Shown here: in pieces, positions 9,366 through 17,952 of the stretch
Layout of the letters: each line of letters opens with the position of its first letter
Position numbering within the stretch: position 1 is the first letter of the stretch
NCBI RefSeq assembly: GCF_001050275.1
Contig: NZ_BBYA01000008.1
Coordinates: 186,001-250,000, forward strand
Source: Leptolinea tardivitalis
GTDB lineage: Bacteria; Chloroflexota; Anaerolineae; Anaerolineales; Anaerolineaceae
Direction: 5' to 3'
Length of the DNA: 64,000 bases
Notes under the pieces: model-generated
What the model was told of the DNA's origin: nothing
What the model saw: only the letters and a program-made list of their open reading frames with translations
Databases searched by the model: none
Made by a program: the position numbers and the translations under genes

Positions 9366-10018
9366 ATATTCAGGAAATCCCGCATCTGGTCTTCCGTTAT
9401 ATCTGTCAGGCGTTCCAAACGGATGGTAGCCTTCTCAAAGGCACTGATGGGGTGAGTGGTTGCCACTGTGATGCAACGCATTCCACCGGCCAGAGCTCCC
9501 TGCATTCCAGCGATGGAATCTTCAATAACAACACAGCGCGAAGGATCTGTCTGTAAGGCTGCTGCCGCCCGTAAGAACACTTTCGGATTTGGTTTTCCAA
9601 CAATCTTGTTCCCACTCACTATGGCATCAAAGTAGTTGCTCAATTGAAATTCATCCAATGACAATGTGATATTCTCCATTGGCGCGGAAGAAGCAATTGC
9701 CTGCGGGAATCCATTTTGTTTAAACCATTTAAGCCAATCGAGAGCGCCCGGAAGCAATTTTAAGTTTCCTGGAATGTTTTGACAGAACCATTCTTCTTTT
9801 CGAAAATTGATATCATCTCGCATGGCAGGTTCAGGTTTTCTTCCGATGGCACTTTCAAGGACCGAATCATTATTCTGACCGAAAGTCTTTAAAAATTGAC
9901 TGTAGGGAAACTCATATCCATATTCACGCATAACGAATACGAAAGAACGGTAATGTAGATCAGCTGAATCAACGATTACACCATCAAGATCCCACAAAAT
10001 TGCACACGGCGAATTCAT
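9362..10018 (-). CDS. HAD-superfamily hydrolase, beta-phosphoglucomutase-like
   Basis: 218 residues. HAD subfamily IA phosphatase or phosphosugar mutase acting on small cytosolic phosphate esters. Motif I is LWDLDGVIVDS (about 8-18; the nucleophile and acid Asp are both present), motif II is the SSAP region (about 114-117), the Lys is in GKPNPKVFLRAA (about 137-148), and motif III is VVIEDSIAGMQGALAGG (about 158-174). The mix fits the beta-phosphoglucomutase/phosphonatase group; the substrate is unknown. It begins 24 bp after the SpoIIE-type phosphatase on the same strand with a GGAG ribosome site, so it probably belongs to that operon. Its last four bases overlap the end of the convergent FtsB-like gene. 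Confidence 0.87.
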   Translation of the reverse strand: MNSPCAILWDLDGVIVDSADLHYRSFVFVMREYGYEFPYSQFLKTFGQNNDSVLESAIGRKPEPAMRDDINFRKEEWFCQNIPGNLKLLPGALDWLKWFKQNGFPQAIASSAPMENITLSLDEFQLSNYFDAIVSGNKIVGKPNPKVFLRAAAALQTDPSRCVVIEDSIAGMQGALAGGMRCITVATTHPISAFEKATIRLERLTDITEDQMRDFLNI

Positions 10019-10042
10019 ACCACATCTCCAATAAAAGTAAAA

Positions 10043-13000
10043 TCAGCTCCGGTGTAAAACCAGTACTGTTACATCATCTGCATTGGGTGTTCCATCCCTG
10101 AATTGGAACAGGTCATTCTCGAGTGCCTGAGAAAAAGTACTCGAGCGGGTGATCCTGGTAGAAGCCAGGATTTTCATAAGTCGTTTACTGGAATAACTGA
10201 TGCCATCTGGTGAAAGGGTATCTGTCACCCCATCGGTAAACATAACCAGGGCAGCCCCCGGTTCAATTTCAATAGAATGATCACGGTATTCCTGGTTTTC
10301 CAATACACCCAGGGCAATTTGCCCTTTTGGCAGCTCAACCACCTGGTTTGATCGTAGTTTAAGCAGGGGAGGATTATGCCCGGCATTCGCGTATCGAATT
10401 GTTCCCGATTGTTGGCTTCCGATGATGATCGTTGAGGTTACAAACATCCCGGTCGGGTTATCTTGCAAGAGCAAATCGTTGACTTTTTTCAATATCTGCC
10501 CGGGCGATAAATCTTTTTGAGCGAAAGATCGAATGAGGGTACGGGTGACTGTCATATATAGAGCCGCCGGCATTCCCTTATCGCTTACATCAGCAACCAC
10601 AGCACAGAATGTGCCCGGTTTTAAAAAGAAAAAATCAAAAAAATCACCGCCCACTTGTCTTGCAGGCTGCCAGAGGCTGGAAACATCCCATCCTTTGACC
10701 TGGGGAAGATCACGTGGAAGGAATGTTTGTTGGATATCCCGGGCAAACTGAAATTCTTGTTGAAGTTTCTCATTCTCCAACTTTTTATCTTTGAGCATAT
10801 CATTTTGAATTGCGAGTGTTGCCTGCCGGGCAATTCCTGTAAGCAGGTCCATCCTTTTTTCCAACATATTTCCGGCGACCGATTTTTCCAAAATGATCAG
10901 GGCACCAAGTATATCTCCCTTTTCACTCAAAGGAATACCAACAAGCCATCCGCCTTCAGGAGCTCTTTTATGGAGAGCATCTTTAAGGCGCATCGCATTT
11001 TTTATCTGAGGCCAATGGAGAGGTGTTTTCTCCCGGATGTTTAATGGGCATAAATAGATAGAATTTTGATCAGTGACCATATCCAACAGAGGGAAATCGC
11101 CATGAATCAGGCTGGTACCCAAAGATCGAATGGATTCATTGTCTATACCGATAAATCTTGTTAATGGCTCAAAACTGCTTTGATCTGTGTTCATGAGAAA
11201 AAGAGCAGCAGATTCAACCCCTGCCAGGATTCCTGTCAGGTCTAGTATCGAATCGAGGATTTTCGCCAGGTCTTCTTCTGATGAGACTGTTTGGGCTACC
11301 TGCAATAAAGCGGCCGCAATGTAGGCATCTAACTTTTGATTTTCAAATAATCGAAGGTTTTCGATGGCGGTGGCCGTTTGATTGCAAATGCCGGTAAGAA
11401 CTTGAAGAGTGTCCTGAGAAAAATTGCCTCCATTTTCACAGCTGCCGACCCAGATCATACCTGTGATCTTGTCCCTGATCATCATGGGAATAAGTACACC
11501 GGATGATGAATCTTTCTCTGGCGTAAGACAAAATTCACTTTGCGTCAGATAGACTTTTATCGGCGAAGGTATTCTTGAAGCAAACAGGAATGCTGCATGC
11601 TGATCAGAGAATATTTTTGCTGGCAAAGCATCGGCAGCGAAACCGCTGGAGGCTTTGCGTTCGAAAATATTCAACGGAGTATTGTAATAATAGACGGCAC
11701 AGTTCGCACATCCGATTAATTCTGGGATCAATTTTGCTGTGGTTTCAGATAATGCTGTTAAAGTTTGGGCTTCTTTATTGGCTTCCGCTACTTTTAATAA
11801 AACAGCTGAAATCCAGGCCTGTTCACGTATGGAACCATATAAGCGGTTATTTTGAATTGCCACTGCGGCATAACCGGCAAAAGTTTGAGTAATTTGTCGA
11901 GCTTCTGTGCCATACCGGTCAGGTTGATGGTGAGCCAATGTAAGAATCCCTACCACTTCACCACCAGCTCGTAATGGGGCGGCTATGGCAGAATAATCCT
12001 GCGGAAACCCCAGGGCTTCTCCCAGCGGACCCCGTGGATCAGATTGGGTTCGAATACGGGGCTCATCTGCCTCCATGGCTTCCGACACCCACTGCCCTAC
12101 GGTTTCTTTGGTTTGATACGTTCGTCCCATTTGATGCGGCTGAATCCCGCGTGAAGCGGCCAGTGTTAAAAGGCAATCATCCCGGGCACTTGGAACAGCC
12201 AGCCAGATAGATGAGGCATCACAGGGTAAGACTTCCTGAAGTTTTTCCAGGATACGATCCATCAATTCTTCGACAGATGATCCATTGGATAAAATACCGG
12301 AAACATCACGAACGCTTTCAGCGACCTGCCGGCGGAATTGCTCAGATCGAAATAAAGTGGCATTGCGGATGGATGTGGCAATTCCAGCTGCCAGCGCTTC
12401 AAATAATGAACGATCATTATCGTCAAAAGCATTTACCTGATCGCTTTGAATATCCAGAATCCCCACCAATTCACCGGCTGCTTTTAATGGAATAGAAATT
12501 TCCGATCCGGCTGTGATTGAGAGGAATTCCGGCATCCGATACTGGGGTTCATGTGCCACATCATTGGATAGAAATGTTTTTTCTTCACGTGCCACCCACG
12601 GAAGAATGCCTGCCCTGTCATTTATATCGATGGTCAGGTTGGCATCACGATACGCCTGAATGCTTTTACCTGTGCCAGCCCGAAAAATGATCTTTCCTCT
12701 GCCTTTGTGAACTGTATATACATTTACCTGCAGGTACTGAAATTTCTGTTGAATGGTATTTACAATCTCGTTCAATAAAGAATCGAGATCAAGTATGGAT
12801 GAGAGGGAATGAGAAATGTCAAAAACAGCTGAAATTTGTTCAGATTTTCGTTGGACGTCAGAAAAAAGTCTGGCGCCATCTATGGCAATGGCAATATTGT
12901 CTGCCAGAGTACGCAGAACAATGAGATCCATCTCATGGAATTCTCTGACTGCATCCGATTGAACATCCAACACACCCAAAAGGCAATCTTCAATCATTAA

Positions 13001-13843
13001 TGGAAGGGCAACTTCTGACCGAGTTTTGGGAAGCGCTTTATGAAATTGATAAACGGATTGGCTCCCGGTATCTTCTACATATAATTCTTCTTTATGATCT
13101 GCTACCCAACCAATTACTCCCTGACCGGGAATGACATCCATCTTCTGGTTTTGTAGAAAGTCCTTTTCTGCCGAAACACATGAACGGCAGTGCAAAATCT
13201 CATCTTTTTCCTTAGTATAAATGGCAACATAATAATATTGAAATTTATCCCGTACTGTCTCAGCAATTTGGCAGCAGAGTGAATCAATATCTGTGATATT
13301 TGTTATCTTGTTTGAGATTTTTCGAACGATGGAAAGCTGTTCAACTCGCCAGCTTTTTAATACAGCCTGACGATAAATTTGCAATGACATGGCACATAAT
13401 GCCAATAGTGATTCAATGGCAGAGATTTTTTCAGATGAAATGACGCTGCCGGGTTTTTCTTCAATATACAGAATACCCAGCATATCTTTTTGACAGATAA
13501 CCGGCAGACTGGCGGAAAAAATATTCCCTGAATCCAGCAGAGTATTGCTTGATGGACTGTTGTTTGAACTAAAATGGGGAGATTTATCAAAAAATGTATC
13601 TTTTACTACCAGGGGAACCATCGATTGGTTGGAAACCAGATCAGAGGTATCTTCACCTGGAAGAGGATAAAACGGATGCGCAAACCAGAATTTTGATTTG
13701 ACCTGGAACAAATCACTGATCACATCGCGTAGATATTGAGATTGTTCCTGTAGAGACCCCTTTTGTAATAGCGTTTCTGCCGTTTCGAGAAAACGCTTCC
13801 AATCAGAATCTACCGGAAGGGATTTCTCAGAAACGGATTTCAT
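10043..13843 (-). CDS. Multi-GAF SpoIIE-type PP2C serine phosphatase
   Basis: 1266 residues from the ATG at 13843, which overlaps the stop of the RsbW-like gene (ATGA); an upstream in-frame ATG at 13924 lies inside that gene and is unlikely. About six GAF-like domains fill residues 20-1000, and a short linker helix containing EFQFARDIQQTFLP leads into the PP2C domain (about 1030-1265). Metal-binding motifs are present: GGDFFDFF, ADVSDKGMPAALYM, MFTDGVTDT and NADDVTVLVL. In partner-switching systems such enzymes dephosphorylate a STAS anti-anti-sigma protein. The adjacent STAS and kinase genes make that the likely job here, with the GAF array sensing unknown small ligands. No transmembrane segment is seen, so it is cytosolic. 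Confidence 0.93.
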   Translation of the reverse strand: MKSVSEKSLPVDSDWKRFLETAETLLQKGSLQEQSQYLRDVISDLFQVKSKFWFAHPFYPLPGEDTSDLVSNQSMVPLVVKDTFFDKSPHFSSNNSPSSNTLLDSGNIFSASLPVICQKDMLGILYIEEKPGSVISSEKISAIESLLALCAMSLQIYRQAVLKSWRVEQLSIVRKISNKITNITDIDSLCCQIAETVRDKFQYYYVAIYTKEKDEILHCRSCVSAEKDFLQNQKMDVIPGQGVIGWVADHKEELYVEDTGSQSVYQFHKALPKTRSEVALPLMIEDCLLGVLDVQSDAVREFHEMDLIVLRTLADNIAIAIDGARLFSDVQRKSEQISAVFDISHSLSSILDLDSLLNEIVNTIQQKFQYLQVNVYTVHKGRGKIIFRAGTGKSIQAYRDANLTIDINDRAGILPWVAREEKTFLSNDVAHEPQYRMPEFLSITAGSEISIPLKAAGELVGILDIQSDQVNAFDDNDRSLFEALAAGIATSIRNATLFRSEQFRRQVAESVRDVSGILSNGSSVEELMDRILEKLQEVLPCDASSIWLAVPSARDDCLLTLAASRGIQPHQMGRTYQTKETVGQWVSEAMEADEPRIRTQSDPRGPLGEALGFPQDYSAIAAPLRAGGEVVGILTLAHHQPDRYGTEARQITQTFAGYAAVAIQNNRLYGSIREQAWISAVLLKVAEANKEAQTLTALSETTAKLIPELIGCANCAVYYYNTPLNIFERKASSGFAADALPAKIFSDQHAAFLFASRIPSPIKVYLTQSEFCLTPEKDSSSGVLIPMMIRDKITGMIWVGSCENGGNFSQDTLQVLTGICNQTATAIENLRLFENQKLDAYIAAALLQVAQTVSSEEDLAKILDSILDLTGILAGVESAALFLMNTDQSSFEPLTRFIGIDNESIRSLGTSLIHGDFPLLDMVTDQNSIYLCPLNIREKTPLHWPQIKNAMRLKDALHKRAPEGGWLVGIPLSEKGDILGALIILEKSVAGNMLEKRMDLLTGIARQATLAIQNDMLKDKKLENEKLQQEFQFARDIQQTFLPRDLPQVKGWDVSSLWQPARQVGGDFFDFFFLKPGTFCAVVADVSDKGMPAALYMTVTRTLIRSFAQKDLSPGQILKKVNDLLLQDNPTGMFVTSTIIIGSQQSGTIRYANAGHNPPLLKLRSNQVVELPKGQIALGVLENQEYRDHSIEIEPGAALVMFTDGVTDTLSPDGISYSSKRLMKILASTRITRSSTFSQALENDLFQFRDGTPNADDVTVLVLHRS

Positions 13844-14271
13844 GAAATCCGCCCGGCTTTCTTTACCATCGTCAGGATATTCCCGGTGTTGCCTGCAAAT
13901 TCGAAACGCACAGAGTCCATCCACCGGCGCATGAAGAAGAGTCCAAGACCATGATCTGGTCTATCTTCAAGAGAGAGTTCAAATTCAGGTGCTTCGACCA
14001 TGTCAGGATCAAATGGCTTTCCTGTGTCTTGCAACCGCACTGTCAATTCGCCTGGCTTTGAAATACAATCGATCTCGATTTTCCCCTGATTTTCACCGCC
14101 ATACGCATGTTCAATAATATTAGAGCAGGCTTCATCGACAGCTGTTTCGACCTGATAGATGGATCGATCATCCAGATTGGCTGCTTTCCCCGCTTGATGA
14201 ATGAGAACACTCACATCGGAAAGACAATCAAAACATGCTGAAAAGGTTTTTTGAAAATGTACCGGTTCCAA
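13840..14271 (-). CDS. RsbW-like anti-sigma factor serine kinase
   Basis: 143 residues, a GHKL-fold ATPase of the RsbW/SpoIIAB type. N-box VDEACSNIIEHAYGG (about 46-60), G1 LQDTGKPFDPD (about 79-89), and G2 DHGLGLFFMRRWMD (about 103-116). These kinases phosphorylate a STAS protein and bind a sigma factor or another effector. It lies between the STAS gene (5 bp gap upstream) and the SpoIIE gene (4-bp ATGA overlap), the order expected for a three-part partner switch. No sigma factor gene is adjacent, so the output target is unknown. Confidence 0.92.
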   Translation of the reverse strand: MEPVHFQKTFSACFDCLSDVSVLIHQAGKAANLDDRSIYQVETAVDEACSNIIEHAYGGENQGKIEIDCISKPGELTVRLQDTGKPFDPDMVEAPEFELSLEDRPDHGLGLFFMRRWMDSVRFEFAGNTGNILTMVKKAGRIS

Positions 14272-14276
14272 GGTGT

Positions 14277-14612
14277 TTAAAAACTGCCAACAGCAGATAT
14301 TACATCATCAAAGATGGGGAACAGAGGTATAAATCCAGCCAGATCCAAGGCAGAATGTATATTGGATGGAACAGAAGCCAGAACAACAGCACCACGGTTA
14401 TACCGTTTGCAGGCTTTTTGTGCATTAATCATGGCACGCAACCCGGCGCTGGACATAAAGTTGACATTCGCTAAATCAAGAATTATATGGAAACGGCCAG
14501 ATTCGATGAGTGATTCAAACGCTGCATTAAGTTGTGGGGCTGTTGAGCTATCCACACGTCCTTCGACATGAATGACATCGCACCGTTTAAACTGGCTTGT
14601 GGTTACATTCAT
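14277..14612 (-). CDS. STAS-domain anti-anti-sigma factor
   Basis: 111 residues from the ATG at 14612. A GGAGG sequence (14623-14619) is six bases upstream; the adjacent ATG at 14615 is only three bases away, and a longer frame from 14660 has no ribosome site. The domain matches RsbV/SpoIIAA: VIHVEGRVDSSTAPQL near the N-terminus and the phosphorylation loop NFMSSAGLRAMI, with Ser-Ser where the phospho-Ser lies. It would be phosphorylated by the downstream kinase and dephosphorylated by the SpoIIE protein. It is the first gene of the leftward four-gene operon, divergent from ada. Confidence 0.92.
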   Translation of the reverse strand: MNVTTSQFKRCDVIHVEGRVDSSTAPQLNAAFESLIESGRFHIILDLANVNFMSSAGLRAMINAQKACKRYNRGAVVLASVPSNIHSALDLAGFIPLFPIFDDVISAVGSF

Positions 14613-14724
14613 CATGTTCCTCCAATTTATAAGCTGAGCAAAAAGATTATAACATGCCAAAAATCCATTGTTTGAATCGGTAAAACGGATAGAAAAACTA
14701 TAAGGATGGAATAAGATAGGTCAT

Positions 14725-15801
14725 ATGCAGAAAATATCTTTACTAGCGGATGAGAGTATTCTCTGGGAGGCTGTTCTCGCAAAAGATCATGACTGGGACG
14801 GTAAATTTGTATTTGGCGTTAAATCTACCGGGATATTCTGTATGCCATCTTGCCCGGCCAGACGACCGTGTCAATCTTCTGTATTGTTCTTCGCAACATC
14901 AGAAGACGCAAAAGCTGCCGGATATCGCCCTTGCAAACGCTGCCATCCAGATCAATTTATTCCACCGGAAAAGGAATACCAGAAACTGATTCAAATATTG
15001 GATTCAATCGAACCAGGCAAAATAACCGTCAAACAATGGGCTGATCAGGGTGAAGTTTCAGAAGAAAAACTTCGAAATCTGATTATGAGGTTTTCAGGGC
15101 TTAACCCCAAAAAATACCTATGGATGAAGAAGATTGAATCTTTTAAGAGGAAAATTTCTTCTGGCGACGAGATTTTATCGGCACAGATTTCATCAGGTTT
15201 TGGTTCATCCAGCCGGTTATATGAAAAAGCCGGTAAATTTCTGGGAATGACGCCCGGCGTCTACAAAAAAGGAGGAAAAGGAATGGTGATTCGATACGTC
15301 TTTATTGAAACACCGTTGGGACAGATTCTTATTGCCGGTACAGAACGGGGTGTATGTTTTATTCAGTTTGGCGATTCAAAAGAAGAACTTATCAGGTTAC
15401 TGATGAAGGAATTTCCAGCGACAGAGGTGATTCCTCATACTAATGAATTGACAGATTGGGTAAACCAGCTTGAAGACTACTTTTCTGGGAAACCGGAAAA
15501 ACTTCAGATTCCACTTGATGTGCAGAATACGGATTTTCGTCTACGAGTCTGGCATGAGTTACAGAAAATTCCATTTGGAGAGAAACGAAGTTATTCTGAC
15601 ATAGCGAAAAACATTGGCCAACCGAAAGCCGTTAGAGCTGTAGCTTCCGCCTGTGCGGCCAATCCAGTAGCCATTGTCACACCCTGTCACAGGGTGGTTC
15701 ATGAAGATGGCAGTATCAGTGGATATCGATGGGGAATTGAACGGAAAAAAGCGATCTTGGAATTTGAAGAAAAATCTAAACGGCTTCAAGATAAAAAGTA
15801 A
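14725..15801 (+). CDS. ada: Ada: bifunctional alkylation regulator and methylguanine-DNA methyltransferase
   Basis: 358 residues, full Ada architecture. The N-terminal Zn domain has Cys39, Cys43, Cys70 and Cys73 (GIFCMPSCPARRP, GYRPCKRCHP), which in Escherichia coli Ada bind zinc and accept methyl groups from phosphotriesters. An AraC-type HTH follows (about 85-185; SSRLYEKAGKFLGMTPGVYKKGG). The C-terminal MGMT domain has PCHRV with the acceptor Cys at 321, and a GYRWGIERKKAIL end. It repairs O6-methylguanine and, once methylated, should activate the adaptive response, including its own gene. It is transcribed divergently from the STAS operon across about 110 bp and ends at a strong hairpin. 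Confidence 0.95.
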   Translation: MQKISLLADESILWEAVLAKDHDWDGKFVFGVKSTGIFCMPSCPARRPCQSSVLFFATSEDAKAAGYRPCKRCHPDQFIPPEKEYQKLIQILDSIEPGKITVKQWADQGEVSEEKLRNLIMRFSGLNPKKYLWMKKIESFKRKISSGDEILSAQISSGFGSSSRLYEKAGKFLGMTPGVYKKGGKGMVIRYVFIETPLGQILIAGTERGVCFIQFGDSKEELIRLLMKEFPATEVIPHTNELTDWVNQLEDYFSGKPEKLQIPLDVQNTDFRLRVWHELQKIPFGEKRSYSDIAKNIGQPKAVRAVASACAANPVAIVTPCHRVVHEDGSISGYRWGIERKKAILEFEEKSKRLQDKK

Positions 15802-15850
15802 GCAGTATCACAACGTTATTTTTCTTCAAAGAAAACGAATGTTGACAAGA

Positions 15851-15884
15851 AAAAGCCGGTGCAGCTTGGCCGCACCGGCTTTGA
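15851..15884. terminator. Bidirectional terminator between ada and a membrane-protein gene
   Basis: Perfect 11-bp stem AAAGCCGGTGC (15852-15862) / GCACCGGCTTT (15872-15882). On the minus strand it is followed by TTTTTCTTG and serves the leftward gene ending at 15891. On the plus strand it follows the ada stop by 50 nt, with a weaker T-tract. Confidence 0.85.
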
Positions 15885-15890
15885 TCGTCT

Positions 15891-16292
15891 TTATTTCGAT
15901 TCGGAAAGCACACTCATCCGAATCTCTGGTTGTTCAAAATACCAGAGGAAGAACCATGAAACAATGATAGATAGAATAGTTATGATAATGTAGGCAGTAT
16001 TAAAAACCTGACCATTATCAGTATTCAAAACCGTATGCGGCATCAGCATAAGCAAACGGCTGATGATATTGAAACCCTGTGCAAATGAAAGCAGATACCA
16101 GGGCCATGATTCTGGATTGTGCCTGACCATTAATTCGAACGTCGCAAAAACTGCCAAAAACGCCAACAAAACAGGAAGCCACCATTCCTGAGTTGTAGTT
16201 GAGTATGATTCTGGAGTAAATGCGACAAGGGGGATTAATTGCAGGATAAAAAAGGGAATGAGCAAACTGCGTTTGAGGACAGTTTTCTTCAC
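15891..16292 (-). CDS. Small four-helix membrane protein of unknown function
   Basis: 133 residues with four hydrophobic segments (about 8-26, 37-55, 65-85, 97-117) and short polar ends. I do not recognise a family. The loop MVRHNPESWPWY between helices 2 and 3 is rich in aromatic residues. A weak ribosome site (AGGAGG-like, from ccaggaggtaggcccgtg) precedes the ATG. The gene stands alone between the ada terminator and the liv operon promoter region, pointing away from the latter. Its codon use looks like its neighbours. It is a real gene by frame integrity and ribosome site, but no role can be assigned. Confidence 0.7.
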   Translation of the reverse strand: MKKTVLKRSLLIPFFILQLIPLVAFTPESYSTTTQEWWLPVLLAFLAVFATFELMVRHNPESWPWYLLSFAQGFNIISRLLMLMPHTVLNTDNGQVFNTAYIIITILSIIVSWFFLWYFEQPEIRMSVLSESK

Positions 16293-16681
16293 GGGCCTAC
16301 CTCCTGGCTTTAAGTTGTTAATTAGAAGATTATATGAGTGGGGATAATTTATGTCAAGTTTGAAATATCAGCTAAAGAATAGATTAAATACATTCTTCCT
16401 TGACAACTTACAATATCGCAAGTATATTATCAAGAACCATTAAGCTGATGTTAAATTATCAGCTTGTAGATGTATTTCAGGTTTTCACACCTGAAAGAAT
16501 GCAATCCCCGTTATCTCTGAATTAAATAATTTGTAAAAACCAAATCGCGATTGGAGGTGATCTGGCGCAGCTAAGGTGATTCATTTTTTTTGGTCATGCT
16601 GTAGAAGGATTTGCAGTCCTTATGCAGTTGGTTGGGTTAATTAGTAAGTTGCTTAATTATCCAAAAGGAGGAGAAGTTAAT
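16293..16681 (+). promoter_or_regulatory. Promoter and long structured leader of the liv operon
   Basis: A near-consensus promoter, TTGACA (16400-16405), 17 bp, TATATT (16423-16428), predicts a start near 16435 and a leader of about 245 nt. The leader opens with two perfect 8-bp hairpins: AAGCTGAT/ATCAGCTT (16442-16465) and TTTCAGGT/ACCTGAAA (16475-16496). Further on are the palindrome AATCGCGATT and a full anti-SD match GGAGGTGAT (16553-16561) with no start codon at a useful distance. The livJ ribosome site GGAGG is at 16667-16671. No known riboswitch class is recognisable. From 16293 to 16399 I see nothing definite. Confidence 0.7.
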
Positions 16682-17860
16682 ATGCGTGCTTTCAAAGTTT
16701 TTGGTCTATTGATGGTTGTTGTTATGGTTCTCTCAGCCTGCGCACCTGCTGCAGCTCCGGCTGCCGGTGGCGCTGCTGCTGGTGGCGAAATTAAAATCGC
16801 CATTCTGGCTCCCTTGAGCGGCCCTGTTCCTACCTTCGGTCTGTCAACCAAGGAAGGCGCTACACTGGCTGTGAAAGAATGGAATGATAAAGGTGGCGTT
16901 TTAGGCAAGAAAATTGTCGCTATCGTTGAAGACTCACAGTGCACCCCTGACCCAGCCGTCAATGCGGCCAACAAAGTCATCAACCAGGACAAAGTCAAAT
17001 ACATCGTTGGCGAAGTCTGCTCCAAAGCTTCCATCCCTGTATCTGAAATTGCCAATGAAAAGAAGGTTGTCCAGATCTCCGGTACCTCAACCAACCCCAG
17101 TGTTGTGCGCGATGCAGCCGGCAAAGTAAAACCCTTCACCTTCGTTGCCTGCTTCAATGATGACACACAGGGTAAAGTAATTGCCAAATTCGCCAAGGAA
17201 AACATCAAAGCGAAAACCGCCTTCATTATGCTCGATCAGGCCAATGACTATGTAAAGGGTCTGGCTGAATATTTCGAAAAATACTTCACCGCTGATGGTG
17301 GAACCATTGTTGGAAAAGAAACATACACCAGCAAAGATACCGACTTCTCCACCGTTCTGGCAAAAATCGCCGAAGCCAAACCAGATGTCGTAGTACTCCC
17401 TGATTACTACAACATTGTCAACCTGGTGACCAAACAGGCCAAGGAAAAAGGTATTACCGCTCCATTCATTGGTGGTGATGGATGGGATTCTCCTGATCTT
17501 GATCCCAAGGCTGCTGATGGTGGTTTCTTCACCAACCACTACTCTCCAACCGAAGACCGCGAAAAAGTTAAGACATTCGTGAAGAATTATGGCGAAGCCT
17601 ACAAGAATGATAAAGGCGAACCAAAAACACCGGATGCTCTGGCCGCCCTTGCGTATGACGCCACCAATATTTTGATCGAAGCCATTTCCAAAGCCGGCGA
17701 AGATGATGCCACCAAAGTTGCTGATACCATCGCCAAAGGCAAATTCGAAGCTGTTTCCGGTTCCATCACATTTGATGAATTCCACACCCCCATCAAACCG
17801 GTTACCGTTATCGCTGTGAAAGACGGAAAAGTTACCTTCAACTCACAGGTTATGCCGTAA
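16682..17860 (+). CDS. livJ: Branched-chain amino acid ABC transporter, substrate-binding lipoprotein
   Basis: 392 residues. Lipoprotein signal peptide with lipobox LSAC (Cys20), then an Ala/Gly-rich linker and a periplasmic-binding-protein type I fold (Peripla_BP_6). IKIAILAPLSGPVPTFG and EDSQCTPDPAVNAANKVI near the start are typical of Leu/Ile/Val-binding proteins. The start at 16682 is chosen because GGAGG lies 10 bases upstream and the signal peptide begins there. The same frame stays open back to an ATG at 16622, which would add 20 residues rich in Leu, Ile and Val and bury the signal. It is the first gene of livJHMGF. Ligand specificity within branched-chain or related amino acids and amides is inferred. 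Confidence 0.93.
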   Translation: MRAFKVFGLLMVVVMVLSACAPAAAPAAGGAAAGGEIKIAILAPLSGPVPTFGLSTKEGATLAVKEWNDKGGVLGKKIVAIVEDSQCTPDPAVNAANKVINQDKVKYIVGEVCSKASIPVSEIANEKKVVQISGTSTNPSVVRDAAGKVKPFTFVACFNDDTQGKVIAKFAKENIKAKTAFIMLDQANDYVKGLAEYFEKYFTADGGTIVGKETYTSKDTDFSTVLAKIAEAKPDVVVLPDYYNIVNLVTKQAKEKGITAPFIGGDGWDSPDLDPKAADGGFFTNHYSPTEDREKVKTFVKNYGEAYKNDKGEPKTPDALAALAYDATNILIEAISKAGEDDATKVADTIAKGKFEAVSGSITFDEFHTPIKPVTVIAVKDGKVTFNSQVMP

Positions 17861-17886
17861 TTCAAAAAACCAATTTGTGCTTATAG

Positions 17887-17916
17887 AATATGGAGGGCAG
17901 CAATGCCCTCCATATT
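17887..17916 (+). repeat. Perfect 13-bp hairpin with GCAA tetraloop between livJ and livH
   Basis: AATATGGAGGGCA pairs exactly with TGCCCTCCATATT around a GCAA (GNRA-type) loop, 26 nt after the livJ stop. There is no long T-tract; TCGAGTTTATT follows. In many binding-protein operons such a hairpin partly terminates transcription or protects the upstream mRNA, raising binding-protein levels over permease levels. That role is inferred here. Confidence 0.8.
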
Positions 17917-17952
17917 CGAGTTTATTCCACGTAACATAAGAGGAGTCAGGAG

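Noticed and set aside
16553-16561. Perfect anti-SD sequence GGAGGTGAT as a ribosome site for a small gene
   Set aside because: No start codon lies 5-10 bases downstream; the nearest GTG at 16576 is 14 bases away and its frame of 22 codons has no support.
17087-17785. 232-codon minus-strand frame inside livJ
   Set aside because: It is antisense to a clear lipoprotein gene, rich in Phe and Gly as expected from codon shadow, and has no ribosome site or family resemblance.
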